From: Saxidomus purpurata
Taxonomy: Eukaryota; Mollusca; Bivalvia; Venerida; Veneridae
Assembly (NCBI GenBank): GCA_022818135.1
Contig: JAFMSR010000018.1
Location: forward strand, 6,174,049-6,238,048
Direction of reading: 5' to 3'
Length of the DNA stretch: 64,000 nt
This document shows positions 25,430 to 36,300 of the stretch, in pieces. The notes under the pieces are model-generated. The model made no database searches. It saw only the letters and a program-made list of their open reading frames with translations, and had not been told where the DNA came from. Positions within the stretch are counted from its first letter, which is position 1; every line of letters starts with the position of its first letter. Made by a program: the position numbers and the translations under genes.

Positions 25430-25505
25430 GCGAATTTAAGTCTTTCTGCAACTGTAGTTTAGTAAATTAAAGTCGGTAATCTTAACCACTCGACTACTTT
25501 ATCAT
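25430..25505 (-). other. Degenerate tRNA-like A-box region
   Basis: On the minus strand 25481-25496 reads TAGTCGAGTGGTTAAG, a good tRNA A-box. The expected downstream B-box is degraded. Probably the remnant of a SINE head. Confidence 0.35.
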
Positions 25506-25858
25506 TGAAAAGATATTGTTTTCAAGATACAATACATCATGCCCTTCACAGCATAATTTCCATAGATTAACTTCCAACTAAATGAATTTGTCGAGTTTAA
25601 ACGCGCGGTATGTTGCTAGGCAAACAAATATATAAACGCAAATGTATGTTCTTTATTCAGTTATTGATACTATCATTTATTTGGTGGAAATATACTTGAA
25701 GGTACGTACGTTAATTAAATATTTAAATAGTAGAGCAAAATATTATCAAAGACAAGAACCTCAAACATTTGCAAGACATCGATTTCAAATCATTTCAGTA
25801 AAACGTGCTCTCTATATATTTTTTTGCGAAAAATGCTTTTAACAGATGTTAACAACTT

Positions 25859-25965
25859 TTAGTCTTGTCGCGCTGAGAATATTTGACTCAAAATACGGGT
25901 ACATCTCATTTATCGTTGGACACAATTGGTTGTGTATTTATTATCATGGAACGTTGTGCAGCCAA
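25859..25965 (+). repeat. Dispersed repeat fragment, copy 1 (partner at 48711)
   Basis: It shares CTTGTCGCG.TGA.AATAT, CATCTCATTTATCGT.GGA and TATTATCATGG-type sequence with 48711-48800, in the same orientation. Confidence 0.65.
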
Positions 25966-26379
25966 CAACTCTAGGCGTCAAACAATACATTCATCATATT
26001 GTGACAAACTTGACAATTCTGAATTACTTGTTTTTACTGATGTCCAAAAGCTACAGTAGCTAAAAAGGACTCTCCTATTGACTCTATAAATGTATATAAT
26101 AACCTGCGTAAAATAGATTTTAGGAACATTGCATCTATGAAAGAAAGATATCTGTCAGCGTGAAAGAAAGATATATCACTCTTTGAACGAAAGATATCTC
26201 TGTGAATAAAAAAGAGAGATATTTATTTTCGGAATAGATAATAAAATGGCTTGCCATGCCTTTCATATTTGAAGATAAAGCATACTAGTACTGCTGATAA
26301 AATTTACGTCTCGTATTCCTGATGTAAAACTCGAAGTTAGTACAACTGTTGTATATTTGCATGAGTAAATGCCTTTAAA

Positions 26380-26665
26380 GGGTGGTGCGCTGGTCGAGTG
26401 GTAGAGGACTCAACCACAATCGGTCACCCGCGGGCAATGCAATTTTGCGCTTTTAAGTGTTTCCCATCCATCTAGAGATTAACTGGTTAGAAACCCAGAA
26501 GTAGTCTGACGTGTATCGGTGCTATACACCGGGCACGTAGAAAAGAACCAATGGGTCGATTTAAGGTTTGGTACCCGGATTCCCTTGTATCTGCGCCTGT
26601 CAGGAGTCTTGGCAAGTTCACTCAGGGAGATGTCCCAGGGTCGGCCGGGACTTATAAACAATCAA
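26380..26665 (+). mobile_element. tRNA-derived SINE, copy B (better preserved)
   Basis: The 5' head carries a clear A-box, TGGTCGAGTGG at 26391-26401, followed by GTAGAGGACTC, like a leucine- or serine-type tRNA. The body matches copy A at 1745-2065: CATCCATCTAGAGATTAACT, GGTACCCGGATTCCCTTGTA, CAGGAGTCTTGGCAAGTTCA, then GGGTCGGCCGGGACTTATAA. A B-box is not obvious. Length is about 285 bp. The short ORFs on both strands here are incidental. Confidence 0.7.
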
Positions 26666-27334
26666 AGAGAAAAAAAACACCTTTAGCGATCAAGTACAAC
26701 GGCCATCGTATAGCAGCACATTTTGACGTTTTAATTATACAAAACCTTTATATTTGTGATTAACCTGTGACAACTGTATTGTATTACCAGGCTATTTGCT
26801 TCGCGTTTGCTCCAATATTCATTTTTCTCGTTTTCAACGGTTTTCCATATATTATATATTACGAAAGAAATATAATATTTAAACGAGAACTGTTTAAAAG
26901 AAACCACAATTTGGCCATCCCTAAAATTAAACTCTAAGGGAAAGACATTCCCAAAGTAACCCGTAAATATAAAATGCACAACTTCACTTGCTGTTGATGT
27001 TTAAGAAAAAATTAAATGAAAATCCAACAAGGGTTTTTTGGAATAAAGAACATAAAATAAGTTCTATCTTCAAGCCCGAGTGAGTTATGACCCAAATTAC
27101 AATATGCACAACAAAATTGTTCATCTTTGCTTCCTAACATGTTTGATGATACATGTATTCCAATAAGGTTTACAGAGTATTTAAACTTTTAGGTCTATGT
27201 GATCTTGGTTTTCAGTGTTTAAATGATTCTTATGAATGTTATTTCTAAAGGTGTAAGGCACTACGATTAACGCGTGTACATCCTGGACATTTTTGTCGAA
27301 AATACCGGGTACTAGTATCTTAAAAGTAATAAAC
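26666..27334. other. Non-coding stretch
   Basis: AT-rich sequence without repeats that I can pair and without a supported gene. Confidence 0.4.
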
Positions 27335-27700
27335 CTTGGGTCGTGTTACTGTCTGTGTTTTGGTTATGCATCTGGGACTTGGTTAATGCCTCAGGAAAAG
27401 TTGTTTTAAATAAGTTGGATTTGACCACAGCAAACGTTATATTTTTAGCTTAGTTTATGTATATTTCTATATGTAATTAAGGTATGGTCACGAATTTCCT
27501 TAAGTCGCTAAAGTCAAAACTGACGTATTAGTGTGACAGTCCGTATTTGGTTATGCATTTGGAATGAGGTTAATGTTTCAAGAAAAGCTCTGTACACTGT
27601 AGTGGGCTTTGACCACAACAAACTTTTTTTTCAGCTTGTTTTATGTAAATCTATATGTGTATTTAGCTAGTGTCACGAATTTCTGGATATGCTTAACACA
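27335..27700 (+). repeat. Two-unit tandem duplication (about 190 bp)
   Basis: Units begin near 27345 and 27535. Both contain GTGT.ACTGTC-like, TTTGGTTATGCAT.TGGA, GGTTAATG..TCA.GAAAAG, TTTGACCACA.CAAAC, and TTTTATGTA followed by GTCACGAATTT. Moderately diverged. Confidence 0.75.
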
Positions 27701-27714
27701 GCGTGAAATGCATT

Positions 27715-28495
27715 GACCATTGTAGCTCACTTGACATAAAATAACACATTTCCTCCAGGCGACATCCCCTCTCAAACAACATGGCCTATGTTAATATAAC
27801 TTATCAGTGGTATTTTTTGTAGAAAGCTCAAGCATATTGTTAAGATAATTCCATTCAATATAGAGCTTTATTGCTATGGCAACAAATACAAACACTCTTA
27901 AACCGCATGGCCAGGAGCCTGCGTTGCGAGTGTGGCATTGTATAGTGAACCTCTTCTTCAAAGACCCAGGGGGTAAAACAATATGTTTTACAGAGATATA
28001 TAACTTAAATTTTGAAAGGTCTTATTGTCAGAAAGAGCATTGACTAGAGATGAGATATGTGGTGTGTAGACAAAATTAACAATCTTGGTACTTTTACCTT
28101 GTTTTCTGCGACCCTGTTGATGGTCTTGTAAAATTACCAATGGTACCATTCTCGGGGTTGTCTTGACCGTTTTGTTTCAAACTATGACGGATATATCGAA
28201 ACAGATTGTTGGCATAAAAGCTATAAGTCCTCACATACATGTGAACACTAGAACGTATTCACATCTTTTTCTTTCTTGAACATGGATAATTTACAGGCTT
28301 TGACTTGATCAAACGTTGTTTTTTTACATGTATCTGGTGATATTTGTCTGTGTACGAATCACATTACTGCCTCTGTTGTGTTGTATGTTGTACAACTGAA
28401 CCATTGCATTGCAAGTTATGATATGCGACATAGTTATACTTTCTCTGCATTACAGTAATATGTTGCATTTATCTTCACATATTGGACTTCTACGA
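27715..28495. repeat. Inverted repeat arm, right (partner 23480-24190)
   Basis: This is the sense-orientation copy: TAGCTCACTTGACAT, CGACATCCCCTCTCAAACAA, TTGCTATGGCAACAAATA and GTGTGGCATTGTATAGTGAA, then the unique shared block through GACTTGATCAAACGTTG and ATATGCGACATA. The first part is the AGCTCACC dispersed repeat; the second part is shared only with the 23.5 kb arm. Confidence 0.75.
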
Positions 28496-28669
28496 ACAAA
28501 CCATATGTAGCATAATTGTGCAGATGAGACGTAACTAAGAACAGATTGTGTTGGAGGAGTTCCTCTCAGTGGAGAAAAGGTATTATCTAACCTGTATATC
28601 CTGGATAAATCTGGATACAAATGCTAAATATGGAGTAACTAGTTTGTGAGTACTGTTTGGTGATTCAAT

Positions 28670-29095
28670 ACGGATGTGTACGGGACTCCGTCTATTATCA
28701 ATATAAAACTTAGAATACTAAGGTGTATGTGGTTGCGTAAGCTGCAAGCCCGTTTATTACTTATATAAGGTATTCAGTATACATAATAAAATGGGAATCT
28801 TGATATACAAATACGGGATTGTTCAAGTCTACGGAAGTCCGTATACTTAAATATACGGAAATACTTGTATAAGAAAGCCGGAATTTTACTAGAATACGGT
28901 ACTGTCTGCAAGTCTGTATATACTGAAACACGGGGATGTGCTTTAAAGTCCGTGTATTACTAAACTACGGAAGTCGGTTTACATGATATACGGAAATATT
29001 GATATACGAAAGCCCGTAGTTTACTAAAATAAGTCCGTTGTACAATGTACTGAAATATGGGAGTGTGCATTATTAAACTACGGTATTTTGAAAAC
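28670..29095. repeat. Degenerate short-period tandem array
   Basis: Recurring TATACGGAAAT, AAGTCCGT(G)TATTAC, AAACTACGG and ATATACGAAAGCC motifs at intervals of roughly 40-55 bases. The units are too diverged to give a fixed consensus. Confidence 0.6.
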
Positions 29096-30779
29096 ATCTG
29101 TTTCTGTTATTTATTTATAAAAGTAGTAATCTTTTCTTGAATACGAAACAGCAAGTTCTTACAACTTATACTAAAGTGACATTATGCTCAACTTACTGCA
29201 CATAGTGTATTTTTGGTGACAGTTCTATAAAAGCAATTTTCGGTTGCTGTGCATTTAAATGTGTAAAACTATTGATAATGCCGCATTAGTATTTGATGTT
29301 GGTGCTTTAGAAATAAAAAAATTGGACCAATAAAATAATAGTTCCTTCCTTCGCAGTGATCTCCCTTGTGTTGTTGTAGTTGTTGGTAGAGAGATTTCGG
29401 CAGTGGAAGGAAAGCAACTCCCGCATTCAGTTGTTTGTTTTTTAAATTGACTCCCCCAGTCAAAATAGGAAAAGTAATATTTAGAAAGTTATTATTTCGT
29501 ACTGGTAGCTTCAACTGTTTAACCAGTACCTAATTAGTATTAGTTTTTTATGTATCAACAGTTTCCTATGTATCAACAGTTCACCATACGGAGTATTTTA
29601 ATTAGTTGATTGTTTGACACATAGTATTCTTACAGAACTGAATGAATTGCTTCTACATTTGGGCTTGCATGATGTCCCAAAACCTCAGCAGAATAGTTAA
29701 GTATTGGTAATACAAGAGAGATGCACAAGCTTATCAAGATCTAATTCATCGTAAGGTATAAATAATTCATGTAGCGAAAATGATGTGTGTTGTGCAATGC
29801 GTTTCTGCGTACGGTTCCAATTTCCATTTTGAAGGAGATATCTAAATGAATCTATAATTCCAATGAAATACCGGAGCACAAAATGCATGCCCGCTGTCAT
29901 GAGGGGAGACAACACAATGTCTAATGCATATTGTTTTGTCCACTGTCATTGTAATTTTCAGCTGTTTGCAAAATTGTTCAGTTCTTGATATCTTTCTATT
30001 GTGTCCATGAACTATTTGATACCTTGTCCACTTGTCTTTATAATATTTCAGCTTCTATTCAATACAGCCATTTTAGAAGTAGTTTTAACATCATAATAAT
30101 GATTCACTGTCTTTTGAGCAGGTCATCTTTTGGAAATTTATGAAAACTTAAATCTGGATCATATCTTCCACCTGAATTGCACATTGGCACACAACAATGA
30201 TAATGTGTACCCTTTTTATGGATCATTTTCAGAGAGCTGCATTCTTTTTTATTGGCAGCCATATTTCTGTGGTCAGTGTTTATCTCTGTGTCAGCCCAGT
30301 CTCGTTTTGGCTCTTGAATGTTATCTATGCATATAATTTGAGAAGGGGCTATTGCAGGGACATCATACTCACTTGTATTCGGAGGTGGTTGTACCTGCTC
30401 TATCTCCCAGTGTTGGTAAAGAACTCAACAGTAGATTTATAGTTTCATATAAATGTGGTGGTTTTGGGGTTGTGTAACCTAACACGACCAATTTATAGGT
30501 GTATAACCTGGAAAGTGGAACCAGCCCTATATGTGTATGTTACGCGCCCCGTCGGAAACCAATACTGAAGACATATCCGAAACAACCAACCTACAAGGAA
30601 CATAGACGTATCGTCAAGAGCGAATAGAAATCTATCGACATCCAGGGGATTGCGGCCCGGTTGAGGTAAGCAGTTTATAGATACATTCACTATATAAATA
30701 ATAAAAATTCACAACTGAATGGTTTCTGCAATTGATCACTTATAAAGCCCAAAAAGAAAAATCATTAACATTAAGAAAT
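29096..30779. other. Non-coding stretch, one possible splice donor
   Basis: A reversed fragment of the SINE tail lies near 29145-29165. At 30660-30672 TTGAG is followed by GTAAGC, a good donor, but no frame before it stays open with an ATG and no partner acceptor is evident. Open frames of 65-81 aa here look random. Confidence 0.4.
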
Positions 30780-30925
30780 ACCCATATCTTATCCCGTATG
30801 GGACCCATGCCAATCCTACATGTAGTTGCACTTTCCATGTGGGCCCCACATTGATTACCCAAGTAGGGCCCATATAGAAATCTACATGGCCCAAAAAGGA
30901 CCCATATATTTTGCTAGCTGGGTAT
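30780..30925. repeat. GGGCCCAT-type short repeat tract
   Basis: ATGGGACCCATG, GTGGGCCCCACA, TAGGGCCCATATAGAAATCT and TACATGGCCC recur. It is a degenerate palindromic minisatellite-like tract. Confidence 0.5.
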
Positions 30926-30969
30926 CAAGCCCACCCAACAAAGTGGCCCGACGTACTCGACGAAGTTAA

Positions 30970-31207
30970 TATAGGAACAACACTGTTTTGTAATTTTGAT
31001 ATTTGCGACTGTTTATACGGTTTATACGGTTTTGAATGGTTGCAAATATTATTAACGGCGACGGCGGTAGCATTTTTAACGCATATCATGTTTCAATTCG
31101 GTAATTAAAACGTCGTTTGGTGTTTGCGCCGTTAAAAATATTTGCAACCATTAAAAACCGTATATACAGTCGCAAATATCAAAATTACAAAACAGTTATT
31201 CCTATAT
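30970..31207. mobile_element. Hairpin MITE with long arms, possible TTAA flanks
   Basis: Arms of about 85-90 bp face each other around a roughly 65-base loop. The left arm has TATAGGAA, GTTTTGTAATTTTGATATTT, GCGACTGT and AATGGTTGCAAATATT; the right arm has their reverse complements. TTAA occurs immediately outside the left end (30966-30969) and right end (31208-31211), with a one-base offset in the TIR. No coding capacity. Confidence 0.75.
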
Positions 31208-31255
31208 TTAATAGTCGCAAATTTAAATGACGTAACCAATCAGAATAATAATTTC

Positions 31256-31396
31256 TGTCATGAGCACGAGGTTCAGATCGAAATATCCGTCACTGAGGGT
31301 AACTGTTTTGGCGGGAACGAGGCTCTGCCGAGTTCCCGTAAAACAGTTACCCGAGGTGACGGATATTTCCATCTGAGCCAAGTGTCTCATGATGGA
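31256..31396. mobile_element. Foldback element, copy 1
   Basis: The core at 31281-31368 is a long imperfect palindrome: AAATATCCGTCAC, GGGTAACTGTTTT and CGGGAAC on the left, with their complements GTTCCCG-like, AAAACAGTTACCC and GTGACGGATATTT on the right, around GGCTCTGCC. The arms extend outward through CAGAT/ATCTG. A second, same-orientation copy lies at 61430-61580. The opposing open frames here encode look-alike peptides because the DNA is palindromic. Confidence 0.85.
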
Positions 31397-31729
31397 AACT
31401 TTTTCTTGCATGCCGTCTTGCACTTTAAGTGGATTTCTAAATGCAAACTAACCAAAATGATGAATTACCATGAAAAACAAACGATTTTCCGACGTTGTGT
31501 TTGGGAAATTGACGTCACAATGTTTATAACGTTACGTCATAAGTGATTCACGAGAGTCGTCTGGCATAGGAGGGGTGCCAGACCAGTTTTTCTGGTTTGG
31601 GCAAAATCACCGGAAATACCGATCCGATATGCAAGAAACGACGTTACGTTAGAATAAAACATTGAGAGACTTCCGCCTAGTGCTCAGGATCTTTACAGGA
31701 CTTCCTCATTCAAGCAGCTGAGAGACAGG

Positions 31730-32231
31730 ATGTCTAGTAAGTTAGGCAAGATAATGGTAATCAAACTTGACACAATACAGGATACAAAAATTAGGTACGG
31801 TATATCGAAATGTATTGAACTATATTTGCTTTGTCGGTTAATAAATTCACTCATATGCTTGAATAAAGTACAAACAAGAACAGATTAATCTAATATTTTC
31901 TTCATTTTCAAAACTTGCAAACAAATAGTAATATGAGAACTAGTTAGTGTGATTTTATTTATCACTGTATTGTATTTTCATTTCAGGCATGAAGTCAAAA
32001 CACGCAGCGCATGGAGAAATGCTTGGCGACAACTACACCAACAACTCTTTCACCAAGAGACTGTCGGGGGCAGCTCTGTATGAGATTTCGTATTCAGAGA
32101 ACGAGTCAGCGTCTCATTGCATCTCCAGTTGCAGATACATCAAATGCGCCAGATGTGATGAACCGATGGCGAGAGCGAAGAAGCGGCCTTTATCTAAGAT
32201 CATCAAGGGAGAATCAACTGGAGTACACTAA
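31730..32231 (+). CDS. Possible two-exon small protein (83 aa), not recognised
   Basis: Model: ATG at 31730 gives a 7-base coding exon (ATGTCTA) ending at 31736 before GTAAGT; the intron runs to a TTTCAG at 31981-31986; exon 2 is 31987-32231, ending in TAA. Phases join cleanly (A+GC gives Ser). The protein would start MSSMKSKHAAHGEMLGDNYT and contains a cysteine cluster C-x3-C-x4-C-x2-C (residues about 48-58 of the model), then a basic stretch RAKKRPLSKIIK. An AATAAA follows at 32378-32383. Exon 2 is less AT-rich than its surroundings. A second open frame (32011-32271) overlaps it, so the true frame is uncertain. A non-coding transcript or pseudogene is equally possible; no family is recognised. 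Confidence 0.35.
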
Positions 32232-32377
32232 GTTCATTACGAAAAAGAAACAAAGCTCCTCCGCCACTTAGGTGTAAATGGTGATTCCGTCTCATGAAAT
32301 GTCACTAGATTGTGAAAAAGAAATACAATTATTTCCCTGTTTTGTTTTTCTACATTTCTTTGTATCTGTATCCCGGT

Positions 32378-32383
32378 AATAAA
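32378..32383 (+). terminator. Possible polyadenylation signal
   Basis: AATAAA lies about 150 bases after the stop of the small gene model. In AT-rich DNA the hexamer is common by chance, so this only supports the model weakly. Confidence 0.3.
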
Positions 32384-32913
32384 ATGTTTGGCCTTGAATT
32401 TCAACACTTCCATATACTTTACACGTTTAATTTATATGCATATACATTTTTAGAAAACCCCGGATATAATCCTTACAGTTGTCTGGTATCCGCTATTCGC
32501 AACCAGAGTTCACTTAAGGCAAAAATATCTAATAACTTTGACTGCGGACAAAAAGTACATTTAATTGCAGTTTTATCACTTTTACACCAGTGTGACTTGC
32601 ACATCAACGGACACTGATTGAAGATGTGAGTTATGATTATAGTGCATGCATCCAGGCCGATTTCAGAGGGATGAAGCCTGTTACATTAAAAAATAAATTT
32701 TGGAATTATTGATGGTTTCCATCCGTCTAAGCATCTGACGAAATTGAGAACTGACGCCAATGTTATGGAGGTACATGTAGCATTTAGAGCCCAGCTATGT
32801 TTTTGGCTGTTTTGCTTATTAATATTTAATATTTGTGCAAATATTTTGCGACAAGGGAAACGTCATTCAACTTTATTCGAACAAATAAGATAGATCACAG
32901 GTTACAGTACATT

Positions 32914-33074
32914 TAACACGGTATTATTTAAACTCATAACTGCTATTCAATTATATTACCGACTTGTCCAGATAACAAAAAACATTTTGGAACATAGTCC
33001 ACTGCGCATGCGTCACTATGTTCATGCACTTGCATCAACATAGCTAACTATGTTCATGCACCGCATGGACATAG
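32914..33074 (+). repeat. Left inverted repeat with two hairpins
   Basis: It begins TAACACGGTATTATTTAAAC. Hairpins lie at 33016-33043 and 33048-33074, each CTATGTTCATGC with a complementary arm. It pairs with 44511-44787. Confidence 0.85.
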
Positions 33075-33125
33075 TTAGATAGATCTACATTGCAACTTTG
33101 TACTTAAACACCATCAACATTTTTA

Positions 33126-33164
33126 CACGGACCTATATAGATCTACGTGTAGATATATGTCCGT
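33126..33164. repeat. Small hairpin
   Basis: ACGGACCTATATAGATCTAC is followed by GTG and a near-complement ending ATATGTCCGT. It sits 50 bases inside the left inverted repeat. Confidence 0.6.
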
Positions 33165-33374
33165 GATATTTAGTATGTATGTCTACGCGAGAATGTGCGG
33201 GAATAGACTAGAAAGAAATAAACAATCGATTGATTTGAAACCAAGTGCCTATGAATGATTTCAAAGGAAAGGCAGCACGTTCTATTTTATGACGTCAGTG
33301 CACTATGACGTCATCGTCAGCTGCACTTGCTGTAAACACATAATTTTAGCTTGGTAGATTCTAGATAAATATCG

Positions 33375-36300
33375 ATGGACATCTCTTCAACGGAAAAAGA
33401 AAACGACAAAGAAGACTCCAAGCGGTACAGTGTAAATTGTTTTGTCCTTGGACATTTTGGACAAGATAAAAGGTGAGGCACATTTTTATGCTTGGCCGAT
33501 GGTGCAGTTTGGCAGTGTCTCAGGCTACACTATACACCATCAGTACTGTAGGGCAGTAGATCTCTACTGTTTTGAAGAGATCAAAATGTTTCTCGTTAGT
33601 GCTTTAGGTTAGTTTACAATCATGTTAGATCTATTGACTAGACGCCATTAGCGTAGAAGTTGCTACCATGTTTGATGTGTCGGGTCGGCCACTGTCCCTA
33701 TCAACATTTTCTGCGTAAGCAAAGAAAGTGAAAAATAGCGGCATTATAGTCTACATCTTCAGTAGATCTAGTTTTGTGCATGACGACTGACTAGTGTTGG
33801 GCAATATATTGCAATATACCGGAATGATTTCAGTATCCAGCCCTACGACTGACCGTGTCTGTCATCTCCTTTATGTGTTTAATGACGCGTATGTATGTAT
33901 TTTAGAGTTTTATCGGTAGTACCGGATAATCCATATGATTGACCAACGACTTATATCAGTTTCTGGCATTCTGGGCATAGTGCAAGATACAGAACGCGTC
34001 CTGTTCAAGAGACACTGTCACGTTAGTTCTTAAACAAGTCCAGTGTACAGCACCGATACATCGGACCTGAGTCCTCGGTTTTAGGTCTCATCCGCGGAGT
34101 TATGTTAGTGGGAGCACGAACTGTCTAATGTACGAACTGTCTTTAGTTATCTCCCTTTGAAATTTCTTGCGGCATTTGTAAACGTCTATTAGGTGATATT
34201 TTGACCCAAAGAGGCAAGTTGAGAAGATCACACATCAGGTAAAAGGCTATCTAGAACAGCGTGGATTGGTTTTCACATTTAGCATGGACAATACAGTGTA
34301 AACAGTATGGAGTCAAAGTGATTCCACAACATCAAAATATAGATCTATTAAAATATAAAATTTCAAAACTTTCTAGTCTACTTTCTAGTCTACTGCAGTA
34401 CACAGGTGCAAGACACACTTTTAGAAGACTATTACTGGCAAGCAAGGAAAAGCCGATGGCAAGGAATTGTCGAAGGCTTTTTAGTTTTCCCGTTACATGC
34501 CTCTATAACTTGTCTGTATGAAGGAAGTCCAAGTGTTAAATATTTACTAAGATATCGGTTTTTCATTTCAGCATACTCGCAACCTTGACATATGTTGTCA
34601 ATAAAGTCACGTGGGGGTCATGTACGGCTGTCAACTTCTGATTTCCGCGCGAAAATATTACTTCAATTTTTCTTAAAAATTAGAAAATCACGTTAAAATA
34701 CATTTCAACACGCAATAAAAAGGTATTGATTGTTCCTTCCATGGAAGGGACACTTAAAATTGTACAGACACACTTGACTGAACAATGCAGCAGGTAAGCC
34801 GTTTTTCGGTGTGTTTCCGTTATAAATTAAACGTGATATTGAAAAGTGGATGGAACCAACTAACAACCAATAGCCGTTCTTTTCCGTACAGACTACATGT
34901 TTACGCTATTGTGGTTATTTCCATTTATGTGTTAACTTCACTGAGTAAGCTATAGTCTTACTATTTGCACGTCGAAGGCAAACCGATTTTACAGGTTGAG
35001 ATTTAATAGCTGTCCGCCTTCTACAAAATGGTGTGACAGTTATAAAATATCAGATCTGTGAAGGGGTCACAGTGAAACGCCAAATTAATTAGGCTAGGTA
35101 AGCTATTGCATACATATACAAAATAAGCTATTGCACGTTGGACTTGCAGAAATTGCCCGCCAATGTGTTTCAAGGGAAGTAATTTGTACTGATTGTATAT
35201 TATTTCCCCTTTGTTTGAGTGAGGCTCAATGCAGGGAAATCATAGGCTATATTGCCAAGCAAACACATAGAAAATATGTCGGAAGGGTCATCTGATGTTA
35301 GCTCCGACTTCCAGAGGCTGTGCAGGGTATTAAGCAAAACAATTTGCATCTTTTTAACTAAGTAGAAAACGGACCAATGTAAACACAAATTATCTCCCCC
35401 GACAGAGGTCAAGGCCAAGATTTGCAAAATAGTCAACGGTTTTATTCTGTCTCATCTATTTCTAAAATAAATGAAAAAAACATGCAAAATCCATCGGCTT
35501 TTCCTTGCTTGCCAGTATATATATACAATGTATATAAAAAAAAAAAGATAGTGTGTCTTGCACCTGTGCGGCAGTACACATTTTAGAGAAATTAGGTAGA
35601 AAGAAAAGGCAACCCTAACCTTAAACTATTAATATTTGACGGAGGAAAGCCCCTGTTACAACAAAAATTATAATAAGCTATGACATTTTTAAGAAATAGC
35701 ACTATTTGCAAGAAAAATGTTTTTGACATAAATAATCCCTATCTACCCTACCTAGTAAGTTTGGGGTTGTTACCCTAAACCAGGGATCGTATATACAGTT
35801 GATATAATGAATCCTGCCTAAACGAACAATTTTTTTAGGCCTTATGTTACTAAATATAGTATCATAACCAACCTCAGTTGTCTATTATTAAATTGATGGG
35901 AATATAACAGATGTCTTCATGTGTAACTTTAGTTTCTTGAAATGTCAGAAAGTACCTGTGTTTTAATTGTTTATATCATGAGGTTTTATTAAAGTTAATC
36001 ATATTCAAGAAATGATAAATATGTCTCTGACTGTATTTTATTGTTGATTAAATTACAGCCAAGAGTTCAGATGCATAGTAATCACTGGTAATTATCACCA
36101 CAAGGCTAAAAGCACAGGTGATTTAATTTCACGCATTCAAACAACTGATGTTTCTTGTTTGTGATAACTATGTTAACTTAAATTCTAGTAAAAGTGATGT
36201 CTGTAATGTCATTTTTGTGCATGTTACAATTATTAAAAATGTTCTATTATTTGATGTACTATTTTACTTTTTTATTTCAGTGAATTACAAGTGAATTGTT

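Noticed and set aside
31142..31546. 134-aa open frame, with a similar 66-aa frame on the opposite strand
   Set aside because: Both read through a palindromic foldback element, which makes the two strands encode look-alike peptides.
32011..32271. 86-aa frame overlapping the small gene model
   Set aside because: It lacks an in-phase upstream exon that I could find; the other frame joins the donor at 31736 cleanly. Not fully excluded.
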